Assembly (NCBI GenBank): GCA_900551705.1
Contig: URWY01000007.1
Location: 1 to 51,390 of the forward strand
Direction of reading: 5' to 3'
Source: an uncultured Bacillota bacterium
GTDB taxonomy: Bacteria; Bacillota; Clostridia; Christensenellales; UBA1242
DNA length: 51,390 nucleotides
The translations under genes and the position numbers were made by a program. Below the pieces are notes generated by a model. It was not told the DNA's origin. It searched no databases and was given only the letters and a program-made list of their open reading frames with translations. Positions 8,251-16,300 of the stretch are shown piece after piece; the stretch's first letter is position 1; every line of letters begins with the position of its first letter.

Positions 8251-9483
8251 CTAAGCGCTTTCTTCTAACATCCAATCTATGTAAATTCCATAGCCTTTTG
8301 TCGGGTCTGTCACAAAAACATGAGTTACCGCGCCAATGACTTTCCCGTTTTGCATAATCGGACTTCCACTCATGCCCTGAATTATGCCGCCAGTCAAATC
8401 TAAAAGCCTTTCGTCTGTCACTCTAAAAACAAAACTCTTATCGCTAGATTTTGGCTGATAATTTGCTTTTATAATTTCAATTTCATAGTTTTCCGAAACG
8501 CCCGTAACAGAACTTACAAGCGTTGCCTTGCCTGGCTTTACCGACAACCTTCCGCCAACTGCTGCTCTCTTGTTTATGTCCACAATATTAGATTTATCTG
8601 TTATTTCTCCAAATACGCCTCGGCTTGTGTTTTTGGCAATTTCGCCCTTGCTGTTTTTCCCCTGCATGAAAACACCTTTCATTTCGCCAGGCGTTCCCTT
8701 TTGCCCTTTTGACAAACCAACAACCGAGCAATTAAACACTTTACCGCCCTTTGCAGGAACAATAACGCCAGTGTCAAAATCTGTTATTGGGTGTCCAAGC
8801 GCCCCAAATTTATTGGTCTTTTCGTCAACATAAGTGAGCGTTCCAACCCCTGAAGCATCGTTTTTGACCCATAAACCTATTTTATATTTGCCACTTTGAG
8901 CGTCCAAAGCTGGCTTCAACTCTGTGTTAAACTTTTCATTTTTTCTAATCGCTGTCACTTTCAAAGACTCGCCAGCATAATCTTTATTTTCTATAATATT
9001 TGTAACATCTTTTAAATTTGACACTTTTTGTCCATTGATTTCGGTTATTATATCGCCTACTTTCAACCCCGCTTGTTCCAAAACATCAACATTTCCATTT
9101 TGCGACTCAATAGCGGTGCTGCCCATAATTAAAAGTCCGTCAATATCTATGGCAAAGCCAATAGGCGTTCCGCCCAAAAACAATGATTTTCCGTCCGAAA
9201 CTTCAACATTAATTTCACGAATAGGTATAAAACCGAAAAGTTTAAAAATCAACTTTGAAATCGTCATTTTCTCGTTTCCAACTTTAACGACTTCTTCGTC
9301 AATATTTGCGGACACAAAATCGCCAAAAGTCTTGTCTTTATTGATATTTTCAATGTCCGAGTATGTAACAAACATGTCATCTTTGAGAGAAAAAACTTCC
9401 CATGTCTGCGCCACAACGATTATTGCAAAAACCAAAAACAAAAAAATACTTAGAAATATTATCCTTTGCACACTTTTTTTCAT
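8251..9483 (-). CDS. spoIVB: SpoIVB serine peptidase (stage IV sporulation protein B)
   Basis: 410 residues: an N-terminal membrane anchor (about 7-27), a PDZ domain (about 95-190) and an S55 peptidase domain. Catalytic residues match SpoIVB: His231 in GHPITDFDTG, Asp362 in DLTGG and Ser374 in GMSGSP. In B. subtilis it is secreted from the forespore into the intermembrane space and cleaves SpoIVFA, triggering pro-sigma-K processing. It lies after recN, as in most spore formers, but spo0A, the usual next gene, is absent here. Shine-Dalgarno GGAG. Confidence 0.95.
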   Translation of the reverse strand: MKKSVQRIIFLSIFLFLVFAIIVVAQTWEVFSLKDDMFVTYSDIENINKDKTFGDFVSANIDEEVVKVGNEKMTISKLIFKLFGFIPIREINVEVSDGKSLFLGGTPIGFAIDIDGLLIMGSTAIESQNGNVDVLEQAGLKVGDIITEINGQKVSNLKDVTNIIENKDYAGESLKVTAIRKNEKFNTELKPALDAQSGKYKIGLWVKNDASGVGTLTYVDEKTNKFGALGHPITDFDTGVIVPAKGGKVFNCSVVGLSKGQKGTPGEMKGVFMQGKNSKGEIAKNTSRGVFGEITDKSNIVDINKRAAVGGRLSVKPGKATLVSSVTGVSENYEIEIIKANYQPKSSDKSFVFRVTDERLLDLTGGIIQGMSGSPIMQNGKVIGAVTHVFVTDPTKGYGIYIDWMLEESA

Positions 9484-9544
9484 ATCTTCTCCAAACTCAA
9501 TTTAGTTTTTGAAGATTTGCCGATAAATATTCTAAGTATTTAAT

Positions 9545-11224
9545 TTATTTTTTATTATTTCGCAATTCTTTTGCATATTGAATTGACGCTGGTGTCACAT
9601 TTCCACTTGCTGTCATTGTAATTTGATTGATAATGCCGTCTTCGCTTAAAATCTCGCATTTAGACTCTGTTCTGCCGTTTGATGTTTCTTTGTAAACATG
9701 AATAAAATTATCGCCTTTTGCTGCAACTTGTGGAAGATGTGTGATACAAATTATTTGATAATTCTTAGATAAACTCTCGATTTTAACAGCAACTTCGTCT
9801 GCAATCTTCCCCGAAATACCGCTATCTATCTCATCAAACACAATCGTGTTTGCCCCGCCTGTTTCCGCCAATATATTTTTCAAAACAAGCATAAAACGGC
9901 TCATTTCACCGCCAGAAATTGTTTTAGAAAGTGGTTTTAATTCTTCACCAAGGTTGGCAGAGAACATAAACTCAATATCATCAAAACCTTCTTCTGAAAA
10001 TGTTTCATAGTTTTCAAAATTTGGAGCGTCTGCAAAGCAGATTTTAAATTTGCTGTTTTTAATTCCAACTTCTTTCAAGCCAGTTTCAAGCAGCTTTTCA
10101 ATTGTAACTGCATTATTTTTTCTTTGGTTAGATAGTTTTTTTGCCAAATCAAAAATTTGCTGTTTAATTTGCAAGCGTTTGTTTGAAAGTTCAAGCAACT
10201 TTTCTTCTGCATTTGAAAGCATTTCAAGTTCATTTTTTGAATCATTCAAATACTGCATAATTTCAGCATAGTCTGAGCCATACTTATGTTTTAAATTGTC
10301 AATTTCATCACGCCTTGCAATAAGCGAGTTGATTTTGTTTTCGTCAAAATAAAACTTTTCATAAATCCCAGACAAACTTTCAGCAATATCTTCAAGTTCA
10401 ATTGCAGATGCAGACAATCTATCAGAAATTTCGGCAAGTTCACTATCCACATTTGAAAGATTGCTAATTTTATTTTTTGCCGCAGATAAAGAAGAAATAA
10501 GCGAATAATCTTCCCCAGCAAGAACTCCTTCAAGTTCAGAAATAGCGCTTGTCACCTTTTCTGACTGCGAAATTCTGTTCAAAGTTTCTTCAAGTTCTTC
10601 CGGCTCACCTTCTTTAAGGTTTGCATTTTCGATTTCATCAATTTGATATTTTAAAATGTCTATCCTTCTTGCTCGATTATCTTCACTTCCACCAAGTTTT
10701 TTAATTTCATCATCTATATCATTAATCTGCTCAATCAATGGTAAAAGCGAGTTTTTAAAAACATTCAAAGTTTCTGGCTTATAACCATCTAAAATCTTGA
10801 TATGATTTTTTGATTTCGCCATTTCAACCTGCTCATTTTGATTGTAACTATCAACAAGAAGCGTGCCAAATTCTTTAAGCATACCAACAGTCGCGATTTC
10901 GCCATTTATTTTGATGTCATTTTTACCTTGCAAGTTATATGAGCGGGAAATCAATAGTTCTTCCGATTTTTCAAGGTCAAATTTTTCAAACAAAGCGTCA
11001 AATTTTTCGCTGTCGGTTGAAAAAATGCCTGTTACCTTGGCACATTCTTCGCCAGAGCGGATTATCGCTTTATCAGCTTTGCCGCCAAGCACAAAATTAA
11101 GAGCACCCAAAATTATGCTCTTACCAGCGCCTGTTTCACCTATCAAAACATTAAAGCCATTAGAAAAATCAACTTCTAACGACTTAATCAAAGCAAAATT
11201 ATTTATCTTTAATTTTTCGACCAT
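9545..11224 (-). CDS. recN: DNA repair protein RecN
   Basis: 559 residues from the ATG at 11224, which gives the canonical beginning MVEKLKINNFALI; a TTG four codons upstream (11236), inside argR, is unlikely. SMC-like architecture: Walker A GETGAGKSI near 30, two long coiled-coil arms (about 150-360), then the signature SGGEMSRF and Walker B TIVFDEIDSGISG. RecN tethers broken DNA ends in double-strand break repair. The start follows the argR stop directly (TAG, one base, ATG), so translation is probably coupled. Confidence 0.96.
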   Translation of the reverse strand: MVEKLKINNFALIKSLEVDFSNGFNVLIGETGAGKSIILGALNFVLGGKADKAIIRSGEECAKVTGIFSTDSEKFDALFEKFDLEKSEELLISRSYNLQGKNDIKINGEIATVGMLKEFGTLLVDSYNQNEQVEMAKSKNHIKILDGYKPETLNVFKNSLLPLIEQINDIDDEIKKLGGSEDNRARRIDILKYQIDEIENANLKEGEPEELEETLNRISQSEKVTSAISELEGVLAGEDYSLISSLSAAKNKISNLSNVDSELAEISDRLSASAIELEDIAESLSGIYEKFYFDENKINSLIARRDEIDNLKHKYGSDYAEIMQYLNDSKNELEMLSNAEEKLLELSNKRLQIKQQIFDLAKKLSNQRKNNAVTIEKLLETGLKEVGIKNSKFKICFADAPNFENYETFSEEGFDDIEFMFSANLGEELKPLSKTISGGEMSRFMLVLKNILAETGGANTIVFDEIDSGISGKIADEVAVKIESLSKNYQIICITHLPQVAAKGDNFIHVYKETSNGRTESKCEILSEDGIINQITMTASGNVTPASIQYAKELRNNKK

Positions 11225-11225
11225 A

Positions 11226-11684
11226 CTAAATTCCAATCATTTTATTAATCGACTTTGCACTTTCTTCTGCATTCAAAGAAGTAGGGAAAATAATCATAAC
11301 AGTGTCATCTCCAGCAACTGCTCCTAAAACGCCATCTAAATTCAATTTATCAATAAGTCCACAAATTGCACCAGCCATTGATTTGATAGTTTTGAGAACA
11401 ACTAAATTTTGAGCAGGGCGAATTGAAATCACTGCTTCTTTAAAAATAGATATGTATTTATTTGAAACTGCTTGTTCTCCATTTTCAACAATAGCGTATT
11501 TGTATTTACCAGAATCTGCACTAAGAATTTTAATAAGACCAAGTTCTTTAATATCTCTCGATATTGTAGCTTGCGTGATATCAAACTTTGCTTCACGAAG
11601 CAAAGCAACCAATTCGTCTTGCGTTTCAATTTCACGAGTTGATATGAGTTCTAATATTTTTGATTGCCTAACCGACCTTGCCAT
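11226..11684 (-). CDS. argR: Arginine repressor ArgR/AhrC
   Basis: 152 residues. The N-terminal winged helix (about 1-70) contains QDELVALL and the recognition region TQATISRDIKELGLIK; the C-terminal arginine-binding and hexamerisation domain carries GVLGAVAGDDTVMIIF, with the Ala-Gly-Asp-Asp ligand motif. It represses arginine synthesis and activates catabolism in response to arginine. Shine-Dalgarno AAAGGAG. No arginine genes are in the window. Its own promoter region has ARG-box-like palindromes, so self-regulation is likely. It heads a unit with recN, as in B. subtilis. Confidence 0.96.
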   Translation of the reverse strand: MARSVRQSKILELISTREIETQDELVALLREAKFDITQATISRDIKELGLIKILSADSGKYKYAIVENGEQAVSNKYISIFKEAVISIRPAQNLVVLKTIKSMAGAICGLIDKLNLDGVLGAVAGDDTVMIIFPTSLNAEESAKSINKMIGI

Positions 11685-11772
11685 TTCTTCTCCTTTGTCA
11701 GATTAACTTTTTCAAGATTTTTAGCATATAAAAATCTCTACATCTTCGATAAATAGGGCGATGTAGCATTTT

Positions 11773-11876
11773 ATGAATAATTATAAATTCATAAATATTC
11801 ACGCTCATTTATCTAATTTTTAATGATTATACAATAAAATTTATAATTATGCAAGCGTTTTTTGCATATTTATTCA
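11773..11876 (-). promoter_or_regulatory. argR-recN promoter with ARG-box-like operators
   Basis: On the minus strand TTGCAT (11849-11854), 17 bases, TATAAT (11826-11831). Upstream, TGCATATTTATTCA (11863-11876) differs from the ARG core TGAATWWWWATTCA at one position. Downstream of the predicted start, 11773-11801 holds overlapping half-sites: ATGAAT(8)ATTCAT (11773-11792) and TTCATAAATATTCA (to 11801). The paired sites on either side of the promoter suggest looping or cooperative ArgR binding. The operator assignment is inferred. Confidence 0.6.
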
Positions 11877-12162
11877 ATGAATTTTTTATAAAAATAAGCA
11901 TTTTGCAACATTATTCAAAACGAATTTATAAATATAACCTTTTATGCATAGGATATTTATCTATAATCAACCTATTTTAAACAACTCACCCACTTTTGTT
12001 TTTTTGTTTAATTCATTTAATATATGTATATAGATAAAGAGCCAGTCGAATAGAAATCAGCAACTCACCCACCGCAATTTAAAATTTGTAAACTAAATTA
12101 ACAACATTTCAAAAAAAGCCTTGATTAGATTTTTGATAAAAAATATAAAAATGAGCCGAATA

Positions 12163-12194
12163 AATAAAAAAAGAGCCTATCTTACAATAAGCTC
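12163..12194 (-). terminator. Terminator of asp23-nusB-xseA-xseB
   Basis: Minus-strand stem GAGCTTAT/ATAGGCTC (12187-12194 with 12173-12180, one T-G pair) followed by a T-rich tail TCTTTTTTTATT. It lies about 200 bases after the xseB stop. Confidence 0.75.
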
Positions 12195-12394
12195 TCATAT
12201 TTTGATATAGTTTTTTGCATGTTTTGACACAACAACCACCCTTCTTTTGAAAATATCAGAAGATAATTTTTGTAACAACAAAAGCAAAATAATCAAAGAA
12301 TATTAATTTACTAAATCATTTTTAATATTTTGCATAGCACTTAATTTTGCATAATACACAGTATGTTGTGGTGTTATGCAAATAATACGCACAA

Positions 12395-12616
12395 TTATTG
12401 TAATTTTTTCTCGTTAATTGTGCCATCTAATTGTTGCTCAATTTTTACAATTTTACCCTTCACTTTATCAAGTTCTTGCATACACTTTAAAACTAGTTCT
12501 GCACCCTCTTCGTATAATTTTTCAGATTCTGAAATTGGCAAATTTTCATTTTCCATTTTTTCTGCAATTTCATTCAATCTTTCTTCCCATTTTTCAAATT
12601 CTTTTTTTTCTTCCAT
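12395..12616 (-). CDS. xseB: Exodeoxyribonuclease VII small subunit
   Basis: 73 residues from the ATG at 12616, chosen because AAAGGGGA lies seven bases upstream; a TTG seven codons earlier precedes that site. It is a helical hairpin: FEKWEERLNEIAEKMEN, then LPISESEKLYEEGAELV, the typical XseB pattern in which the small subunits wrap the XseA C-terminus. ExoVII degrades single-stranded DNA from both ends. It follows xseA after 78 bases. Confidence 0.92.
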   Translation of the reverse strand: MEEKKEFEKWEERLNEIAEKMENENLPISESEKLYEEGAELVLKCMQELDKVKGKIVKIEQQLDGTINEKKLQ

Positions 12617-12694
12617 TTCAATATCCCCTTTCTTCAATTTTAAAAATCTTAATCCTAAGCGATTTTTGTTTTTGGCATGAACAAATATTCGTTT

Positions 12695-13804
12695 TTAATT
12701 TTTATTAATTTTTTCAATTTTGGAAATTATATTTCCGCCCTTCAAAATTATCTTTATTTCGTCTTCAATTTCTAAATCATCAATTTTTGCACTCTTATTA
12801 TTTTTTTCTATAAATGCGTAACCTTTGTTTAAAAGCTCATTTGTGTTATGCTTTTCAAGCGTTTTTTGAATTAATGCAAGTTGATATTCTTTTTCTCTTA
12901 ACTTTGAACGCATACAATCTTTAAATAAATCTTTTGTATTTTCTAAAAAGTTATATTTATCCAAAATTTGCTGTTTGAAATAATTTTGTATATATTCAAA
13001 ATTATTAAGCAAAGCAATCTTTCTATCATTTTTAGGCGTTGTCAAAAGTTCTGCCGCAGCTGATGGCGTTGGCGCACGCAAATCTGAAACAAAATCAATA
13101 ATCGTATAATCTGTTTCATGTCCAACCGCAGATACAATCGGCTTTTTACAATCGCATACCACCCTTGCCATTTTCTCAGAGTTAAAAGCGTTTAAATCTT
13201 CAAACGAACCGCCACCACGTGCAACCACGATAACATCAACATCATAATTATCCAAAAACTTGATACCGCTTATAATTTCGTTTTCAGCATATATTCCTTG
13301 GACACTTGATGGATACAAGACGATGTCGACACTATCGTCCCTACGAGTAACTATATTTATAATATCTCGAATGACCGCGCCAGTTTCACTTGTCACCACA
13401 CCGATTCTTTTTATATTTTTAGGGATTGGCTTTTTCCTGCTTAAATCAAATAGACCTTCACTTTCCAATTTCGCTTTTGTTTCCAAAAATTTTTTGTAAA
13501 GTTCACCCATTCCGTAAGGTTTGGTTTTAATGACATTAAAATTTAATTTACCGCCCTTTGAATAGTAATTTGGCGTGCCTGTGGCTATAATTTTGTCGCC
13601 ATTATTAAGTTCTTCCATCACGCCAAAATAGACGCATGGAATTAATGCGTCATCGTCTTTTAAATTAAAATAGGCATTTCCACGCAAAATGGAAAGCCCA
13701 CTTATTTCACCATAAACTGATATATTATGAAGAAGTTCTTCGCTTTCAAAGATGCTTTTTATATAGCCGCATAATTTTGAAACCGAAATTGCATTGTCTT
13801 GCAT
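12695..13804 (-). CDS. xseA: Exodeoxyribonuclease VII large subunit
   Basis: 369 residues from the ATG at 13804, behind AAAGGAG; a GTG two codons upstream overlaps that site. An N-terminal OB-fold (about 1-100, VSKLCGYIKSIFE, then VYGEISGL) precedes the nuclease domain with RIGVVTSETGAVIRDI, DVIVVARGGGSFEDL, and the catalytic region GHETDYTIIDFVSDLRAPTPSAAAEL. It is shorter than B. subtilis XseA (about 450) because the coiled-coil region is reduced. Confidence 0.95.
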   Translation of the reverse strand: MQDNAISVSKLCGYIKSIFESEELLHNISVYGEISGLSILRGNAYFNLKDDDALIPCVYFGVMEELNNGDKIIATGTPNYYSKGGKLNFNVIKTKPYGMGELYKKFLETKAKLESEGLFDLSRKKPIPKNIKRIGVVTSETGAVIRDIINIVTRRDDSVDIVLYPSSVQGIYAENEIISGIKFLDNYDVDVIVVARGGGSFEDLNAFNSEKMARVVCDCKKPIVSAVGHETDYTIIDFVSDLRAPTPSAAAELLTTPKNDRKIALLNNFEYIQNYFKQQILDKYNFLENTKDLFKDCMRSKLREKEYQLALIQKTLEKHNTNELLNKGYAFIEKNNKSAKIDDLEIEDEIKIILKGGNIISKIEKINKN

Positions 13805-13815
13805 TATCACTCCTT

Positions 13816-14205
13816 TTAAACCATTGCCCTTAAAATTCCATTCAAAAATTTTGGACTATTATCTGTTGAATATTTTTTACTAAGTTCAAGAATTTCATTT
13901 ACAACGATTGGTGCAGGAGTTTTTTTATAATATTTGATTTCTGTTAAAGCAAGTTTCAAAAGCGCCATATCAACTTTATACACTCTGTTAAGTTCATATC
14001 CTTGCAATTTTACGGAGATTTCATCTTCTATTTCTTCGCTATTTTCTTGATATAAATCAAAAATTTCACTGGCAAATTTCTTTTCTTCATCACTCAAATT
14101 TAGCCCTTCCAAATCTGACATAAAAGAAAGTTCAACATCAATTTGACTATTGAACTCACTTTCAAATATTAACTTAAATGCTAACTCTCTTGCATCTCTT
14201 CTCAT
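13816..14205 (-). CDS. nusB: Transcription antitermination factor NusB
   Basis: 129 residues, the usual length, all helical. The start RRDARELAFKLIFE and late motifs YELNRVYKVDMALLKLAL and APIVVNEILELSKKYS with PKFLNGILRA are typical. NusB binds boxA RNA with S10 (NusE) in rRNA antitermination. It lies between asp23 and xseA, a conserved Firmicute order. Its Shine-Dalgarno is weak (GAGAGTG). Confidence 0.95.
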   Translation of the reverse strand: MRRDARELAFKLIFESEFNSQIDVELSFMSDLEGLNLSDEEKKFASEIFDLYQENSEEIEDEISVKLQGYELNRVYKVDMALLKLALTEIKYYKKTPAPIVVNEILELSKKYSTDNSPKFLNGILRAMV

Positions 14206-14222
14206 GTCTACACTCTCTTATT

Positions 14223-14606
14223 TTACGCAGTTACAGGTTGTTCGTTCGTTTCAAAATCAACGCCCATAACATGAACATTTACTTTTGTTGTTTTCATATC
14301 AACCATAGCAGCGATACCGTTTTTGATGTTCTCTTGGATTTTATAAGCGATGTCTGGCACGCTATATCCATAATAAATTCTGATATAAACATCAACTGAC
14401 AACGAACCATTTGGGTTGAACCTGATTGAAACGCCTTCATGATTGTTTCTTGTAAAGAAGTTTGCAAGTTTTGCTTTGAAAGAAGATGTTAGACCGCTAA
14501 CGCCACAAATTTCTTTTGTTGCAAGATTGATAATTGACAACAGAATGCTTCTGTTACAAGTTATTTTGCCCTTATTTTTAACAATTAAATCTCTTTCTTC
14601 GCCCAT
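14223..14606 (-). CDS. Asp23/Gls24 family envelope stress protein
   Basis: 127 residues from the ATG at 14606, set by AGGAG seven bases upstream; the longer reading from 14645 would put that site inside the gene. Asp23/Gls24 features: GKITCNRSILLSIINLATKEICGV, then VSIRFNPNGSLSVDVYIRIYYG, then KVNVHVMGVDF. It corresponds to YqhY, which sits next to nusB in B. subtilis and is linked to acetyl-CoA carboxylase control there. It is probably cytoplasmic and peripheral; the exact role here is unknown. Confidence 0.88.
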   Translation of the reverse strand: MGEERDLIVKNKGKITCNRSILLSIINLATKEICGVSGLTSSFKAKLANFFTRNNHEGVSIRFNPNGSLSVDVYIRIYYGYSVPDIAYKIQENIKNGIAAMVDMKTTKVNVHVMGVDFETNEQPVTA

Positions 14607-14624
14607 TAGAACTCCTATACGCTT

Positions 14625-14690
14625 AAAAGTTTGCAGGTTTTGCAAACTTTTTGTTAATATTATTTTAACCTAATTTTTAAAAATAAGCAA
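14625..14690 (-). promoter_or_regulatory. asp23 promoter and 5' stem-loop
   Basis: TTGCTT (14685-14690), 17 bases, TAAAAT (14662-14667) on the minus strand. The transcript would start near 14655 and within a few bases form an 11-bp stem AAAAGTTTGCA/TGCAAACTTTT (14625-14635 with 14641-14651, 5-base loop), followed by the Shine-Dalgarno. The hairpin could protect the 5' end, or serve as the end of the spoIIIA transcript, although its T-run is only four. Confidence 0.55.
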
Positions 14691-14706
14691 GTGTTTTTAT
14701 TAAACT

Positions 14707-15180
14707 TTAAGCGGCAGGAATAATTTTGATATTGTCAAGGCTTCTTCCTGTTTGTTCTTGAACAATTTTGCCAATCTTTGCAAGTTCTCCAGCTGACAAT
14801 TCGTTGGCCTTTACAATAACATTTACATTTTCATTTGTTGTTGTTAAAACAACATCTTCAAAGCCTGCACTTTTTAATAAACCTTCCACAACAAGCTCTT
14901 TTTCCATTGCGTCTATAAGTTCTTGTCTGCTTTTTGTTGCCATTGCTTTTGCTTCTTCAGATGAATCTGCACTTGCAATAATGCTATCATAATACATAAT
15001 TGCCGTTTCTCTTGAACTTTGTCTGTCCGCCCTATATCCAGCGTAGAAATCTGTTGCTGTATTTGTTGTTGATGTTTGAGTTGTAACATTGTTATTCAAT
15101 GCAATGTTAAGATAACCTGTAACAACAAGCAATGCAACCATAACAACTAAAATAATGATTTTTTTCTTTTTGCTTAACAT
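14707..15180 (-). CDS. spoIIIAH: Stage III sporulation protein AH
   Basis: 157 residues: one N-terminal membrane segment (about 7-27), a linker, and a C-terminal YscJ/FliF-like ring-forming domain (about 70-157, ending ELAKIGKIVQEQTGRSLDNIKIIP). In B. subtilis it sits in the mother-cell membrane and binds forespore SpoIIQ across the intermembrane space to form the feeding channel. It is somewhat short, the loss being in the linker. Last gene of the spoIIIA operon. Shine-Dalgarno AAAGGAG. Confidence 0.92.
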   Translation of the reverse strand: MLSKKKKIIILVVMVALLVVTGYLNIALNNNVTTQTSTTNTATDFYAGYRADRQSSRETAIMYYDSIIASADSSEEAKAMATKSRQELIDAMEKELVVEGLLKSAGFEDVVLTTTNENVNVIVKANELSAGELAKIGKIVQEQTGRSLDNIKIIPAA

Positions 15181-15198
15181 AATATTCTCCTTTTAAAT

Positions 15199-15786
15199 TT
15201 ATTTTCCAACCAAGACTTCTATGTTTGCGATTGGAACTTCTAATACCGCTTGAACCGCTTTTATGATTTCAAGTTTTACTTTTGTATCTCTTGCTCCGCT
15301 TGCCACAACAACAACCCCGCTTATCTTGGGCAGAACTTCCTTCACAAGCAGTCCTTGATTGTTTTTAACATAAGGAGAACTTGTTGAGGTTGTGGTTGAT
15401 GTTGTTGAACCAGAACTCGTGTTTGTGTTCGTTTTTGTTTCATCGTTTGTTGCGTAAATGTATTCAGTGCCACTTTCAAAGGTTATCATAGTTGAAACAT
15501 TGCCCGCACCTTCGATATTTGCTAATACATTTGCTAGTTTATTTTCTAAGAACTCGGAATATTCCGAAATTGAAGTAATTGATTGTGTCGAAGTTTGTTT
15601 AGTTATGCCATTTGATGAAAGTGAAGAAATATAAATTAAAAGAATGATTGCTCCCAAAACAACTGCAATTATAAGTTCAATATGCTTGACACCTTTTAGT
15701 TTTTGAAAAAACTTGCCGCCAAAAAGACTTACACCCTTTTTTTCAGTTTGATTTTTTTCGTTTTTTACTTCTTCTTTATTTTCCAT
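15199..15786 (-). CDS. spoIIIAG: Stage III sporulation protein AG
   Basis: 195 residues from the ATG at 15786 (AAAGGA seven bases upstream); the upstream ATG lies inside spoIIIAF's end. One membrane segment (about 40-58) is followed by a ring-building domain with SEFLENKLANVLANIEGAGNV, and the late strand VKLEIIKAVQAVLEVPIANIEVLVGK. A Ser/Thr-rich insertion (about 122-140) corresponds to the beta-triangle region of B. subtilis SpoIIIAG. It forms the large ring of the SpoIIIA-SpoIIQ channel. Confidence 0.92.
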   Translation of the reverse strand: MENKEEVKNEKNQTEKKGVSLFGGKFFQKLKGVKHIELIIAVVLGAIILLIYISSLSSNGITKQTSTQSITSISEYSEFLENKLANVLANIEGAGNVSTMITFESGTEYIYATNDETKTNTNTSSGSTTSTTTSTSSPYVKNNQGLLVKEVLPKISGVVVVASGARDTKVKLEIIKAVQAVLEVPIANIEVLVGK

Positions 15787-15802
15787 AAATTTTCCTTTTA
15801 AA

Positions 15803-16288
15803 TTATTCAATTACGATGTCAGATTTGTTGACGCTAACATATTTTAGAACACTATTTATAACTACTTCGTTAGTATTTTTATGCTCGGCTTTTTTAGTTA
15901 TCACTAATTCCGATAAATCGACAAAAACGGCGTCAATAGTCATGTCTGTTGTAAAAATGTTAGCGTTAATTTTGACTTTAATTTTTTCAAAGCCTTCGTC
16001 AGATAAATCACCTTCTATCATCTCTTCAATTTTTTCAAGTCTGTCACGATTGATTTGATAAACAAAGTCTTCTTGAATAATAATTGCATTCTCTTCAAAG
16101 ATGTCGTCAACTCTGAAATCGCTTCCAAATATTTTTGGAAGTGGCGTGATTATAACCATAACCACCACAAAAGCAAACACGCCCTTTACATATTTTTTTG
16201 TCTGTCCATTTGGCAAAATAAGTTCAACCAAAACGCCAATGACACTTATTCCCGCAATAGACAAAATCCACGCCGATATTGAACTCAT
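15803..16288 (-). CDS. spoIIIAF: Stage III sporulation protein AF
   Basis: 161 residues. Two N-terminal membrane segments (about 7-25 and 34-52) with the family motif ELILPNGQTKKYVKGVFAF between them, then a small alpha-beta ring-type domain. The shorter-than-usual C-terminal domain still shows EGFEKIKVKINANIF. Shine-Dalgarno AAAAGGAG. Part of the channel complex. Confidence 0.92.
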   Translation of the reverse strand: MSSISAWILSIAGISVIGVLVELILPNGQTKKYVKGVFAFVVVMVIITPLPKIFGSDFRVDDIFEENAIIIQEDFVYQINRDRLEKIEEMIEGDLSDEGFEKIKVKINANIFTTDMTIDAVFVDLSELVITKKAEHKNTNEVVINSVLKYVSVNKSDIVIE

Positions 16289-16300
16289 TTTGATCTCCTT

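Larger units (their letters stand above)
11685..12394. other. Gene-free 0.7 kb region between xseB and argR
   Basis: No ORF with a convincing start is present. It holds, from right to left, about 200 bases of xseB trailer, a terminator (12163-12194), two copies of a 12-base repeat CAACTCACCCAC (near 11982 and 12061), and the argR promoter and operators. In many Firmicutes this interval carries ispA, dxs and tlyA; none is here. Base composition is more AT-rich than in the flanking genes. Confidence 0.6.

Noticed and set aside
9035..9505. 156-codon plus-strand frame opposite spoIVB
   Set aside because: Antisense shadow; serine-rich low-complexity translation typical of reverse reading of AT-rich genes.
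10863..11327. 154-codon plus-strand frame opposite recN and argR
   Set aside because: Antisense shadow of two strongly conserved genes; no ribosome binding site.
12195..12300. Small ORF with AGAAGGGTGG site after xseB on the minus strand
   Set aside because: The best readings are 11-17 codons and end in or before the terminator; no supporting composition.
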